Below, in pieces: positions 34,626 through 57,419 of a stretch of 64,000 nt of DNA. The DNA lies in assembly GCA_030141605.1 (NCBI GenBank), contig JAQGDQ010000674.1:1-64000 (forward strand), read 5' to 3'. A program made the position numbers and the translations under genes. The stretch comes from Tubiluchus corallicola. Its lineage: Eukaryota; Priapulida; Priapulimorpha; Priapulimorphida; Tubiluchidae. How positions within the stretch are numbered: the stretch's first letter is position 1; each line of letters opens with the position of its first letter. The notes beneath the pieces were generated by a model. It worked only from the letters and a program-made list of their open reading frames with translations, had not been told where the DNA came from and ran no database searches.

Positions 34626-37480
34626 GTATCCATAAGCAATAGAAGCACAACAAGCACTGCAGTTTTGCATAATCACAAAGATTTAAATTTATCAATTTCA
34701 TATACATAAAAAAATGCACCAAGGAATTTATTTTCGCACTAATGTTATCACAAGTGTGCAGCAATGTGTATTACAAATGTGTAACAAAGTTGGACCACAT
34801 CATTTATTATAACTATACATACCATAAAAATCCATGTAAGAACTTTACATGGCAGACAAAGTAATGTTCACGTCGAGCACGCACTCGCACGTGAGATAAA
34901 ATCGTTAAAGTTAACAAAAAGGACACTGTTTCAGCTAGCTTTCACATAAACAATAATCATAGCAACATCAAGGTTTACATGTTTGTTCTTAAGTGTTTGC
35001 ACAGCAAAAAATTAAATCACAACTGTTCACATGTATAACACCATGGTGTGTACAGTGTACACTCACCTTTACACATTATACAACAACTGTGCATTTGCAA
35101 AAAGTATTCATAAGCATACCACAGATCTGATTACGAATATCAAGAGGCTAACGCCTATAAATTCATAATAACATTTTTTCTCGAGAACGGTAATGGTTTC
35201 CTTAGTTTTTTACATATAAATAACACGATAATGTACACTAACTTTGTTTACAATCTCAACTCTTGCAGTTTTGTAAACATTCACATCAATGTATTACTGC
35301 AGTCTTATGGTAACTTATACTAAGAATAGCAAAAGCAAATGGCATTACATTATGAAAGAGCACATTTTTAAGCACACAAAAAGTAGCTAGTGCAAAAATG
35401 TCTTATGTACAAACAGTTCATTTATTATAGTCATAAGTGTACCAAGTACCGCAACAAAAACGTAACAGTATATACTACGTACTATATGACTGCAAGTAGT
35501 GCAATTACACACTTGCCATGTTTTTTTAACTCGCCCCTAGATGGCAGACAAAAATTGCTCAGTCACCATAGCAATGCCAACTTTAGCAATGCCCATTCTG
35601 GCAGTGTGATGTTATAAGCTACAGCAGGACAATGAACATAGCAGCTGCATGTCACAAACACCATGGCAACCTATTGTTCCAACTAACCGCTGGTACCCCA
35701 TGAAAAACGCTTCATTTACTGAACAAAACAGCATAAAACACTTAACAAATTTACCGAAGACACACAAAACCCAAAAACGATCTTGGCACAAAAATGTGAT
35801 CATTACAAAGCGTAGGAACCCCTCTTAATAGATCCGTTGGCTGTTTTTATCTGCAAATACTCATTGTAACAAAATTAACAAATCTTGTGTAAAAAGTGAA
35901 ATTTCTCAGTGGCCAGCAAGTTAATCAGGCACAATAGTGAAACTTGTAATTGCACAATTTGCAGTTGCATGAAGAGTCACACGTGTACCAAGTACCCCAA
36001 CAAAAAACGTAACAGTACATGCTACATACTATACGCAATTTCTGTATCTATGAATACAACGATATCCACCAGACAAACTACTGCAAGCTCAGCTGCTAGA
36101 AAATGCTCAGAATTAGACAGCTGTCATTTCGGTATATACACGTAAGAAAAAAACTTATTTTCTACCATCATGAAAAGCTGAAAACCCAACTTTACCATGC
36201 CAAAGGTAAATTGGGACAAGCGGGAGAGTTTTCTGTCCAGGCTCTGTCGGAAGTCGGTGGGATCTTGGCACTCGAAGCCATTGTGACATTGAGATAAAAT
36301 ACTTATATTACAATAAAAGCAGGAAAGGTATTTTTAACTCTGTTTCTCGAATACGAGCAGCCTTGGTCAGGATGTAGTCAGTGTCAGTATGAACACCTGT
36401 CTCTAGTCCGGTGCAGGTGAGATGTGCAACAGATTCCCCACTTTCATGCCTCATTTTGATGGTGAGACAGTCTAGAATATGTAGAATTTTTTTCTCAAAT
36501 CAACTAAAAACCCTAGAGTACAAAAGCACTCAATATCAATGTGCTTGCACTTGTAGCATTTTGCAAGATATAAGAACTTTTTTAATTTACAGCGAACGCC
36601 ACCTACGAATAATTTAGACTTCCATCCCTCGTTTTGTGCAACTTATCGTTACTGGAAGCAGCTGTTTATTCGAAAATTTGAAATTGGAGTTAAAATGCTT
36701 GCTAAAGGAGGTGGTTGTGAAACAGAGGAAAAGAGGAAAGAGTCGTGCCCAAAAAAGAGCCACTTTCGAAAGTTTGTGGATTTGAGGAATGATGGAGGGA
36801 AGGAAATTTTTGAAAGCAGGAAATAAAACTGGAAAGCAAAGTGAAAAAATAATAAAGAATTCAGAGTAAGAAAATAATCCTTATATTTATATCGTCTGGA
36901 AACAAATGAACTTACGAATACTAAGAAACAGTAACAATTTTTTCCAATTATTACAACAAAACAAAGATTTCCCATATACGAAAAGCACAACCACGAAAAT
37001 TCTCCCGACACCAAAACATGAAGCTGCACAAACAACAAGTATTGGCACAACATGGAATCAACAAGATCATATCAAAGGCACAATTGTTACGGTCAGCAAC
37101 AGAAACAAAAAATCAACTGAGGTGTATAGAAACTTCTACCATCATAGAACCTGCTGTTCGTGTGAATTTGTTTTGTAATTTCACTAGGTGAGAGCTACTG
37201 AAACTTGTAGTTGAAAACCGGTAAACGAAATTCTCCCAAAACTGGCTGCACAGAATCACTCAGCGAATCAAAAAGCAACAACTAATAAATGATAAAGAAA
37301 TTAGAGCTAAAGAAGTGCCGACAACGTTTAACAAAGACAAAAATCAAAGCACAGCGATTCAAAGTAAACTAGCGTTTTGACGTAAACGGAAAAAACAGAT
37401 GTTAATCTAATGAAGTCATGTAGACACGAAACAGTCTAAAAACAAACAGACATGTTTAAATTGTCTTTCTTGTCTTTTTA
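34626..37480. other. Intergenic stretch without a recognised gene
   Basis: AT-rich spacer between the polypurine tract and the UGDH 3' side. It contains a diverged direct repeat (GTGTACCAAGTACC...CGTAACAGTA at 35440 and 35983) and a small GC-richer island at about 36200-36290. Nothing here is convincing as a gene. Confidence 0.5.
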
Positions 37481-37755
37481 TTTACAAACTGTGCATAGGT
37501 GTCATAACAAACACTTCAAACATGAATTCAACACACGATTTACTTTCCTTGGTCATTCAGAGATGGCAGAACAAGCACCCGAGAGACGGAATGGTATTTA
37601 CTCGCTTTTCAAGCTTTCATGCTAGATGAAATCCTCAAAGAAGAACGGCTGTTCCTACATTGACAAAAAGCAACTTAAAACAAGTCAATAAGGCAGACGT
37701 CTCACCTTAAGTACGTGCAAATTAATTAGAAGAAGAAATAAAGTACAACTGTTAA

Positions 37756-38020
37756 CGGTAGTTGTTCGTTGTTTACAATGTTGCCATGGTAGTTGTTCAT
37801 TGTTTAAAATGTTGCAATGGTAGTTGTTCATTGTTTACAATGTTGCCATGGTAGTTGCTCATTGTTTACAATGTTACCATGGTAGTTGCTCATTGTTTAC
37901 AATGTTGCCATGGTAGTTGTTCATTGTTTACAATGCTGCCATGGTAGTTGTTCATTGTTTAAAATGTTGCCATGGTAGTTGTTCATTGTTTACAATGTTG
38001 CCATGGTAGTTGCTCATTGT
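37756..38020. repeat. 31-bp minisatellite, about 8.5 copies
   Basis: Unit GGTAGTTGTTCATTGTTTAC plus AATGTTGCCAT, tandem and nearly perfect. It begins only about 65 bases beyond the UGDH stop on the minus strand, so it may be transcribed in the 3' UTR if the AATAAA at 37482-37477 is the poly(A) signal. Confidence 0.92.
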
Positions 38021-38084
38021 CTACGGTGTAGCATTTGAGCTCAAATGTCAACAACGAAAGGATAACAGGTCCTAGAAAAATAAG

Positions 38085-49863
<11,779 letters not shown>

Positions 49864-50149
49864 CTGCAAAAACGGGAAAAAACTTGTTTTAATAGCGAAA
49901 CAATAAAACCTCGCACACCATACTTGAACTAAATGTGTGGAAGTTGGAATTGTACATTATAATTAGGTGCTGCCATCTATGGGCTACTCCTGTTACATTC
50001 TACCAGCTGACTTACCCCCAGTATAATTGTATGGTCCAGTGAATGCATATTCACTGGTTTTCTCCGTATTTTAAAGTAATGGTTGTTGTGAAGCCTGTGC
50101 AAGTCTGCATAGGTCACCTATACCTATATATACTGACTGGTTTTGCTTT

Positions 50150-50645
50150 CTAGTCTCTCTAACTCTCAGAGTTCAGTGCAGGAGACTCTCTCACTCTCAC
50201 TCTCATTGTTCAGTGCAGGAGACTCTCACACTCTAACTCTCAGTGTTCAGTGCAGGAGACTCTCACTCTCTAACTCTCAGAGTTCAGTGCAGGAGACTCT
50301 CACACTCTCACTCTCATTGTTCAGTGCAGGAGACTCTCACACTCTAACTCTCAGTGTTCAGTGCAGGACGCTCTCACACTCTAACTCTCAGTGTTCAGTG
50401 CAGGAGACTCTCACACTCTCACTCTCAGTGTTCAGTTCAGGAGACTCTCACACTCTAACTCTCAGTGTTCAGTGCAGGAGACCCTCACACTCTAACTCTC
50501 AGTGTTCAGTTCAGGAGACTCTCACACTCTAACTCTCAGTGTTCAGTTCAGGAGACTCTCACACTCTCACTCTCAGTGTTCAGTGCAGGAGACTCTCACA
50601 CTCTAACTCTCAGTGTTCAGTGCAGGACGCTCTCACACTCTAACT
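50150..50645. repeat. 37-bp minisatellite (left array, about 13 copies)
   Basis: Unit GAGACTCTCACACTCTAACT plus CTCAGTGTTCAGTGCAG. Same family as 62735-63375, in inverted orientation. Open frames here are artefacts of the repeat. Confidence 0.95.
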
Positions 50646-50655
50646 CCTGTTGTTG

Positions 50656-51095
50656 ATTAATAGCATTATTAACCCAAAGTGTTTTTATCATTTCATAACA
50701 ATTTTGACCTGTATTTCACATAAAATCTAAATGCAATTTTTAGTTTAATCAAGATTGACCTTATTTTGTTGCCCGCAAATTAAACTACATGTATATTCTT
50801 TTCTCTGGATTATATAGAAAATGTCATAATTTTAAAAATTACTAATGTTTCCTAAATTAAACTGATAACATTAATGCCCACCAGTGTCTAACAAATCATT
50901 TTATCTATATTTGGTAAAGGATAGCAGACTAGGTGACTTTATAGTCTTTTCGCTATCCTTTCTCTAGTTCTAGATCTATCTATACATTTTAACCATTCTT
51001 CAAAACTTATTAGAGATTCTCTTATTAATTATGTTTTATTGTAGCATTATAAAGAGATAAATAAATTGAAATTGAATTGAATAGCTAAATGAAAT
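50656..51095 (+). mobile_element. Probable LINE 3' end with ATTGAA tail
   Basis: AT-rich sequence with a GGATAGCAGACTAGGTGAC...GCTATCC hairpin near 50920-50960 and a terminal AAATTGAAATTGAATTGAAT tail at about 51060-51082, typical of CR1/L2-like LINEs. No coding part remains. Confidence 0.5.
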
Positions 51096-51158
51096 AGAGC
51101 TGATTTGTAGCTATTAGGTAAATGTACTGCGTGCATTGTTTACTGATACGCGGAATTA

Positions 51159-51235
51159 CAGTAAACCCTCGTTAAACCGGACTAATTGGGGGGGGGTGTC
51201 CGGTTTAGCCGATTGTCCGATTTATCATTCTTAGA
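51159..51235 (+). mobile_element. Solo end of a pogo/Tigger-like MITE
   Basis: TA then CAGTAAACCCTCGTTAAACC, a poly-G run and the mirrored GTCCGGTTTAGCCGATTGTC, as at 54593 and 54721. The opposite terminus is absent; the 66-bp minisatellite follows instead. Confidence 0.7.
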
Positions 51236-51284
51236 GCTGCTATAATTCTGGTGCACAATACGTTGTTCTTTAGGAGTGGCAGGT

Positions 51285-51700
51285 AGAATATTGTCTAAGA
51301 AGCGTCCTACTATGACACCAACAAACATAGGTGTGCTCAGAATGACGCTGATAATATTGTCTAAGAAGCGTCCTACTATGACACCAACAAACATAGGCGT
51401 GCTCAGAATGACGCTGATAATATTGTCTAAGAAGCGTCCTACTATGGCACCAACAAACATAGGCGTGCTCAGAATGACGCTGATAATATTGTCTAAGAAG
51501 CGTCCTACTATGACACCAACAAACATAGGCGTGCTCAGAATGACGCTGATAATATTGTCTAAGAAGCGTCCTACTATGGCACCAACAAACATAGGCGTGC
51601 TCAGAATGACGCTGATAATATTGTCTAAGAAGCGTCCTACTATGGCATCAACAAACATAGGCGTGCTCAGAATGACGCTGATAATATTGTCTATTTCAGG
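51285..51700. repeat. 66-bp minisatellite, about six copies
   Basis: Unit ATAATATTGTCTAAGAAGCG ... CATAGGCGTGCTCAGAATGACGCTG. The unit is a multiple of three, so 164- and 193-codon frames stay open on both strands. The variants (ACACCA/GCACCA/GCATCA) are few, which suggests recent expansion. Confidence 0.95.
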
Positions 51701-51779
51701 AACACCTGTGAAGAGGTCAGTTTCAAGAAAACGTTTCAGATTGATACAACTAATTAAGTACACAAATTAGCACATAAAC

Positions 51780-52435
51780 CAGAATGTATTCTAATTACAT
51801 TAATCGAATATACTCTTGAAACCTATTGCCAAGGACATGTGATTACTAGTTGTAAATAAAACAGGCTTGGTCTTCTTTTTGGGATGCATTTGAAAAAAAC
51901 TCAAATCTCCCTCATTTTTTAGTGTAACAAAATCTTAAAGAATAATTTATATATTTCAGCCAGACCATCAGCGTTAGGTTCTGATATGATGTTTCGCTTT
52001 CTGTGTAGTCAGGTAACATTATAGGTGAAACAATTAGCTAAGACTTTTCAAAACAGTTTGTAAAAAAATTGCGCCCCCTGCAAAATCGGACAAATAATTT
52101 TTTTTTGCAGTGAAAATTGCAGTTCGCATGTAATCATTTTCAATATGAATTAGAATTAGGTAAAAAAATGTTTGGTAGCTTCAGCGTATTATTTTCTTAA
52201 AACTTGTGTGTGATAAATTTCTGTAAATAACAATTTAGTTAGAGGCACATTAATAACATTAGGTTAACTGAGAGTTAATTTTCTCATTATTGCTCTGTCC
52301 GCTACGCCGTCCTACACACATGCTAATTATAGGCCTGCATGCAGTATAAAAGGCGTTAAAAATTGGCTTAACCATTATTTAACCACTTCGGATACCTCCC
52401 CCCTCCTAGAAATTTTTTGCGCCCCCCCCCCCCTG
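51780..52435. other. Spacer without recognised content
   Basis: AT-rich; a poly-C run near 52420 and the end-like motif TTCCGGCCCTG just after it hint at transposon remains. No gene. Confidence 0.4.
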
Positions 52436-52439
52436 CTTG

Positions 52440-52633
52440 CCACATCTAGTTCCGGCCCTGCACGTGAGGGTAGTACTGTTTCCTTTACCAGCACAGCGCG
52501 CTCACAGCTCAAGCCACGTGGTAATTACAACATTAAAATTACACGTGTTTGTTTTATTTACACAGTGTTAAAACAATGGCTAAACATTTTCTGAAACAGC
52601 ACAACCAGTAATTTCCACTACGAGCCGCCACTC
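52440..52633. mobile_element. End fragment of the CAGTGGCGGCTCG hAT-like MITE
   Basis: The right edge CTACGAGCCGCCACT is the inverted terminus of the family at 8480 and 43725. About 200 bases of matching interior (AGTACTGTTT, ATGGCTAAA in inverse) precede it; the rest is missing. Confidence 0.6.
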
Positions 52634-53060
52634 ACTGTCCCTAAGCTTAATGTTAAATGACCGTGTGTCTATTAGAAAGTTCCAAGCAGTAAACGTAGGC
52701 TATGTATTAGTACTAAAGCTAAACTGAACTTAACCCGTAGACACGTGGTTGTTTTAGTTCCACATCTGAATAATGCAAGGGCCATTATAGTTACCTTTCC
52801 AAGCATACTTTTAACTGATGCGGGAACATGGCAAAAGATTAGTTACTTGAAATTGCTCTGTGCTGCCACCTTTGTTTGGCAAACAAGTGTTAATTTAAAA
52901 TTAAAATTGACAAGAATGCTAAAATTTAAAATACCCCTTAGATTTATACTAATTAATACAATTTGAAGAGTTAACAGAAACACCAACTTTCTTACCTATG
53001 ATAATAATAATTATTATTATCTTTATTTAAACTCGACTTTTAGATAACATGTTAACTTAA

Positions 53061-53513
53061 CCCTTTCAGTCCCAAATTATTTTCTTAATAAGGAAAATTT
53101 TTTGGCTTGGTACTTTTGTTCAGTATTTCCATCTTGTTTACACATAATTATTTTTTTCTACCTGTGCCCGTGTGCTAAATATAGCCTGTATCCCACGGGA
53201 TACATTGGGATTCAATGGAAGCATAAAATGTGCTTCATTTTGCAACTGCTGGTAATTTTTTAAAGTATTTAAGACATTTAGCATGCATGCTATGCTGATC
53301 TGTACAAAGTCGTCTCTAAAGTACTGTACCTTGCACAGTTTTTTATACTATGTAGATTTTCTAGTTTGCCATTTTATCACCATTTTTAGTTTGTTGTTAT
53401 TGGCTTAAATCAAAAGAACTATTAACAGATCAAATAACTGTCAGTTTTAAAATTTTATTATAAACGCAGAAAATATTCTCGTATCCTACGGATTAACAAC
53501 GGGTATGAAAGGG
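53061..53513. mobile_element. piggyBac-like MITE, copy 1
   Basis: Termini CCCTTTCAGTCCCAAATT and GGTATGAAAGGG, flanked by TTAA at 53057-53060 and 53514-53517. CCCTTT ends with TTAA duplication are the piggyBac signature. About 453 bases, noncoding; sister copy at 59915-60352. Confidence 0.88.
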
Positions 53514-53579
53514 TTAAGCTGAAGGAGCTTTTAGTCTGACTGTAAAACTACAACTACATAACAGAGACTGTTATTACCC

Positions 53580-53735
53580 TGCTGTTACCCTAAATACCAC
53601 ACGCCAGGCCGGGCAACAACAAGTACCATTTTTAAAGTCTTTGGTGTGACCCGGCTACAGCATAGAAATCACAACCTCCCAGACAGAAAGCAGACACGTT
53701 ACCACTAAACTATACCAACTTGTCTAGACTATACT
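53580..53735 (-). mobile_element. tRNA-derived SINE (minus strand)
   Basis: The minus strand has a tRNA-like head, TTGGTATAGTTTAGTGGTAA, then GGGAGGTTGTGATTTC and a body GACTTTAAAAATGGTACTTG related to the SINE at 24150-24392. Confidence 0.6.
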
Positions 53736-53739
53736 GTCT

Positions 53740-54480
53740 GGTCACCCTCCCATCTGCCCAATCTCCCTTGCTTTTATCGACCTATGCTACATTAATTATT
53801 ACTACTATTAATTATGCTACGTTTAGAATTCTCAACACTTTTGTACCTGTCAGTATAATTAATTATGACTTTAAAGGTTAAGTTGCGCACGCACACACCT
53901 GTCTGCAGCACATGTTGTGATCCATTTGACCATTTTATTGTTTTTTACAGTTTTCAGTCAGTTTTGTAGCTAAAAAGATTACTTTTTTGGCTAATTTTCT
54001 CCAGTAGGCCTAATCATTCGGTATTTATTGTACTTCCTATATGACAAGGTGTACTAAGTGCACTTAGAATGCTTCTCATTCTTAACCTGTTGAACTTGTA
54101 AGTGGCTCTCAGGCATCACTGTATACCCTCTGCCGTTGACCCTGTCTACCTGTATTACCTGATCCGCTTCACTGGTACAGACGTATGTTCATCGAGCCGT
54201 CCCATCTTCACCTGGTGTGCTTACGTTGCTACTGTGAAGTAGTATTCTTGTGTAAGTAATTGTTAGCTAATCAGTTACATTGACACACGAGAATATAGTG
54301 ATTATTTACTTGAACATATAGATACAGGAGTGCTAAATATTGATTCACCGATTTCGTGACTTTTACTATCTTATTCGACTGATTGTGTGTCAATTATTGT
54401 TTCTTAATCAAAATACACTTTATTTGGAATAGATCAGGTAAGCCATCAGAATGAATCATCTTTATTTGGATGCCAGAGGT
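53740..54480. other. Spacer without recognised content
   Basis: AT-rich intergenic sequence; I see no coding frame, terminal repeat or tandem array. Confidence 0.4.
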
Positions 54481-54488
54481 TTTAACTA

Positions 54489-55260
54489 TAGGTGTGAGCA
54501 TGGAACGTTCAAGTTTGAACGACCTTTTTTACTTCAAATTCGATTCAAAACTAAAATTATGTGTTCAAATAATGCAGCATTTTAACAACGTACAGTCAAC
54601 CCTCGTTAAACCGGACTAGTGGGGGGGGGGGGGGTTGTCCGGTTTAGCCCATTATCCGATATGCCTATATATTATATTATGTATTTTATTTAGTTTATAC
54701 GTATGTTTTGTATGGACTTGCAGTCAACCCTCGTTAAACCGGACTAATGGGAGGGGGGTCCGGTTTAGCCGATTGTCCGATTTATCCGATATGCCTATAT
54801 ATGGTCTATATTATACAGGAATAATCACCTTAATAAGGCCTATATGCTGTACACTATATAGTATACTGTATATTACTTTAAAATAGTTAACCTGTGAGGA
54901 TAAAGAAATTATTGTACAGTTGGTAGGCCGTGTTGTGTTTAGCGCTCCGGCTCGGACGGAAATCGGTCAGTTTCCTTTACCACGGATGACGTCCGTCTTA
55001 TCCGATATCCGGGCTAACGGGGTCCGGTTTAACGAGGGTCGACTGTACGTTCTACATCATTAAAACATCTGAAACATCATGTAATCAGCACAATTTTGTT
55101 GCGATTTCTGTGCAGTTTTTAAACAAATTACTATTGTTCTTAAAAATGCAGAATGCAATAAAGTGTTTAAAACTGAATTCAAAAGCTCTGAAATTCGGCT
55201 TGGTATAAGTTCGGAAGTCACAAATTCAAATCTTTTTCTGGTAAAGAATGCTCACCCCTA
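54489..55260. mobile_element. hAT-like MITE, family TAGGGGTGAGCAT, carrying a pogo-like insertion
   Basis: Outer ends TAGGTGTGAGCATGG and GAATGCTCACCCCTA. The interior of the host MITE is interrupted from 54593 to 55045. The 8-base flanks TTTAACTA and CTAGCTGT do not match, so the target duplication has decayed or the left end is rearranged. Confidence 0.75.
54593..55045. mobile_element. pogo/Tigger-like MITE with a duplicated left end
   Basis: CAGTCAACCCTCGTTAAACC occurs at 54593 and again at 54721; the single right end at 55045 is the inverse, GTTTAACGAGGGTCGACTG. TA flanks the composite at 54591-54592 and 55046-55047. The unit 54721-55045 matches 11479-11806 in inverse orientation. Confidence 0.82.
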
Positions 55261-55375
55261 CTAGCTGTTCGTTTCCATTCTGAACCTATATTTTACACCC
55301 ACAACACGTTATACAGCTGTATAAGTACGTGTAAGGGTGCATAAGTGTTCATTGCTTACAGTGGTCGTAATCGTT

Positions 55376-56075
55376 TTTTATGGCTATAAGAATTTTACTA
55401 GCAAACCACGGAGCTAAGGTCATATGGCTATGTTAATCAACACCAACTGAAAACAGTTGAAAATGGCAAAAAACTAAACCACAAATTCGTAATTTTTAGA
55501 AATAACTTGCCCAATTTTGCCATAACTTTGTCTTATGCAGCTTTCTTATCAAAAACTGTTGAAATATTGGCACCATGTATCAATGTTGAAGCTTTCTAGT
55601 AATCATTATTTGCTACACATAAAATGCTTTGCACTATCTTAAACACTTGTTTAGTTTTACGTGTGTGTAAGTGTTCAAATATCGAAATTTTATTATGATG
55701 GTAATAAGATCATGCTATTTGATTTAAAATAATTACAATGCAGATAAATACGTGTATGTAGATATAATGTTGATAGATGTACACTTTATTATTACACGAT
55801 GCACAAGTAGATGCTATTTGTACTAAACTTTATAAATTTAAAGCAAAATTAAACAAGTACTTAGATAATGCAAAGCTATTTATGTGTAGCAAATACTGCT
55901 TACTAGAAAGCTGCAATTTTCATACACGGCACCGATTTTTCAGCAAATTTATGGTTCAGTTTTGCCATTTTTAAGTGTTTTTAATTTGTGTTGATTATTT
56001 CCATTAACATAGCTATGTGACCTTAGATCCATGGTTGCTAGTAAGTCTTATCGCCATAAAAAGAACTTTTATAAC
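55376..56075. mobile_element. Fold-back element of about 700 bases
   Basis: Arms of about 250 bases are imperfect inverted repeats: TAGCAAACCACGGAGCTAAG and AGGTCATATGGCTATGTTAA on the left face TTAACATAGCTATGTGACCT and ATCCATGGTTGCTA on the right. No coding content. Confidence 0.65.
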
Positions 56076-56508
56076 CTTTATTAGCAATTCAGAAACTTCG
56101 AGGGCCATGCTTGTCATGTTAGATTGTTTGGCAGAACTTTATCGGGTGGACAATTTTGTTTCAGTAAAATCATTAGCCCTTCTGAAATGAAAACAGACGA
56201 TGCTGTGTTCACTGAACATTGCACAGGAATAGTTCTGGGCAAGACGTGGATACTATTGACTTTTTATTGCAAAATGTCAAAGGTCAAAGTCACAAGGTTA
56301 AAAATGTCAAATAAATTCTTGTCCACAATAGCTTTGCCAGTGTGCCTTTGAAATACTAATATTGAAATTTTATTATGATGGTAATAAGATCATTCTATTT
56401 GATTTAAAATAATTGCAATGCAGATAAATACGTGTATGTAGATATAATGTTGATAGATGTACACTTTATTATTACACGATTCACAAGTACGTGCTATTTG
56501 TACTAACA
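55684..56508. repeat. Direct repeat pair of about 145 bases (55684-55830 and 56358-56508)
   Basis: TTTTATTATGATGGTAATAA through ATAAATACGTGTATGTAGAT to TATTTGTACTAA recurs with only a few substitutions about 674 bases apart. The first copy lies in the loop of the fold-back element. Confidence 0.85.
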
Positions 56509-57059
56509 TTTATAATCAAAATTTGCTGATCTTTTTATTTACCGTGGGCACAGACTATGAGACTGTAGAAAATAACTTACCGGGAGGTACTTTGGCAGTT
56601 TGTCATTGTCAGGCATACATTTGCATATTTGAACAAGAAATATGGCAATATTTCTGTACTGCTTTTTATTCTTCATTGATAATGCATCAAAATCAAGTGT
56701 AGATGAGGGCTGAGGCAGTTAAGCTTTCTAATTAAGCGTTTAAACGCTGTTAACTGCGGTCGGTTACCCGATGTGACGTCATACATATATATCGAATTCA
56801 GTTGATGAACTAATACGAACAAATTGCCTAACTCTAACCCTGGTTTACATAGCATTATACAGTTCAGAGATATAAACTTTAGATTTACGAAGTAAGTACA
56901 TAAGATCTACTAAAATCAATGTTGTGTTGTTCTTCCGGTATCTACACCCAATAAAACTTACGACTTTATTTTTTTCAAATCATTTTTTTATCAATTTCTT
57001 TTGTACAGTATCAGTATTACTATCCCTACTTCTCTGTGCCTAAACTCAATCATAACAAA

Positions 57060-57300
57060 GTTATCTGTGAGTATTTTCTGTGATCTGTCAAAAGCTTTTG
57101 ACCTGTTGATCATAAAATTTTAATTAACAAATTATACCACTATGGAATAAGAGGTGTTGCAAATAATTGGTTTGTAAGTTACCTATCTGGCAGGTTACAA
57201 GCAGTAAAGTATAACGCAAAATTAATATCTTGTTGTGTTCCACAAGGGTCGATACTTGGCCCACTCTTGTTCCTATGTACATTAATGATATAAAACATTA
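57060..57300 (+). pseudogene. Fragment of a LINE reverse transcriptase
   Basis: With frame changes the plus strand reads IFCDLSKAFD, then VDHKILINKLYHYGIRGVAN, WFVSYLSGRLQAV and CCVPQGSILGPLLFL. This is the middle of a non-LTR RT domain. A frameshift falls between the first two pieces and another after LLFL. It lies about 120 bases before the UGDH exon 1 acceptor. Confidence 0.85.
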
Positions 57301-57419
57301 GGGTTAGAGTTACGAGCAATAACCCCCTCCGCCATGTTTACTCTCACATTGTGGAATCGTCACGATATTGTCTACGGATACTGACTTGATGCGTTTTAAT
57401 TCATGTTTTGATTTTCCAG

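Noticed and set aside
50143-50656. 37-bp direct repeats considered as a CRISPR array
   Set aside because: Units are head to tail with no unique spacers, in an animal genome; it is a minisatellite.
51182-51770. Open frames of 193 and 164 codons on opposite strands
   Set aside because: Both are produced by a 66-bp tandem repeat whose length is a multiple of three.
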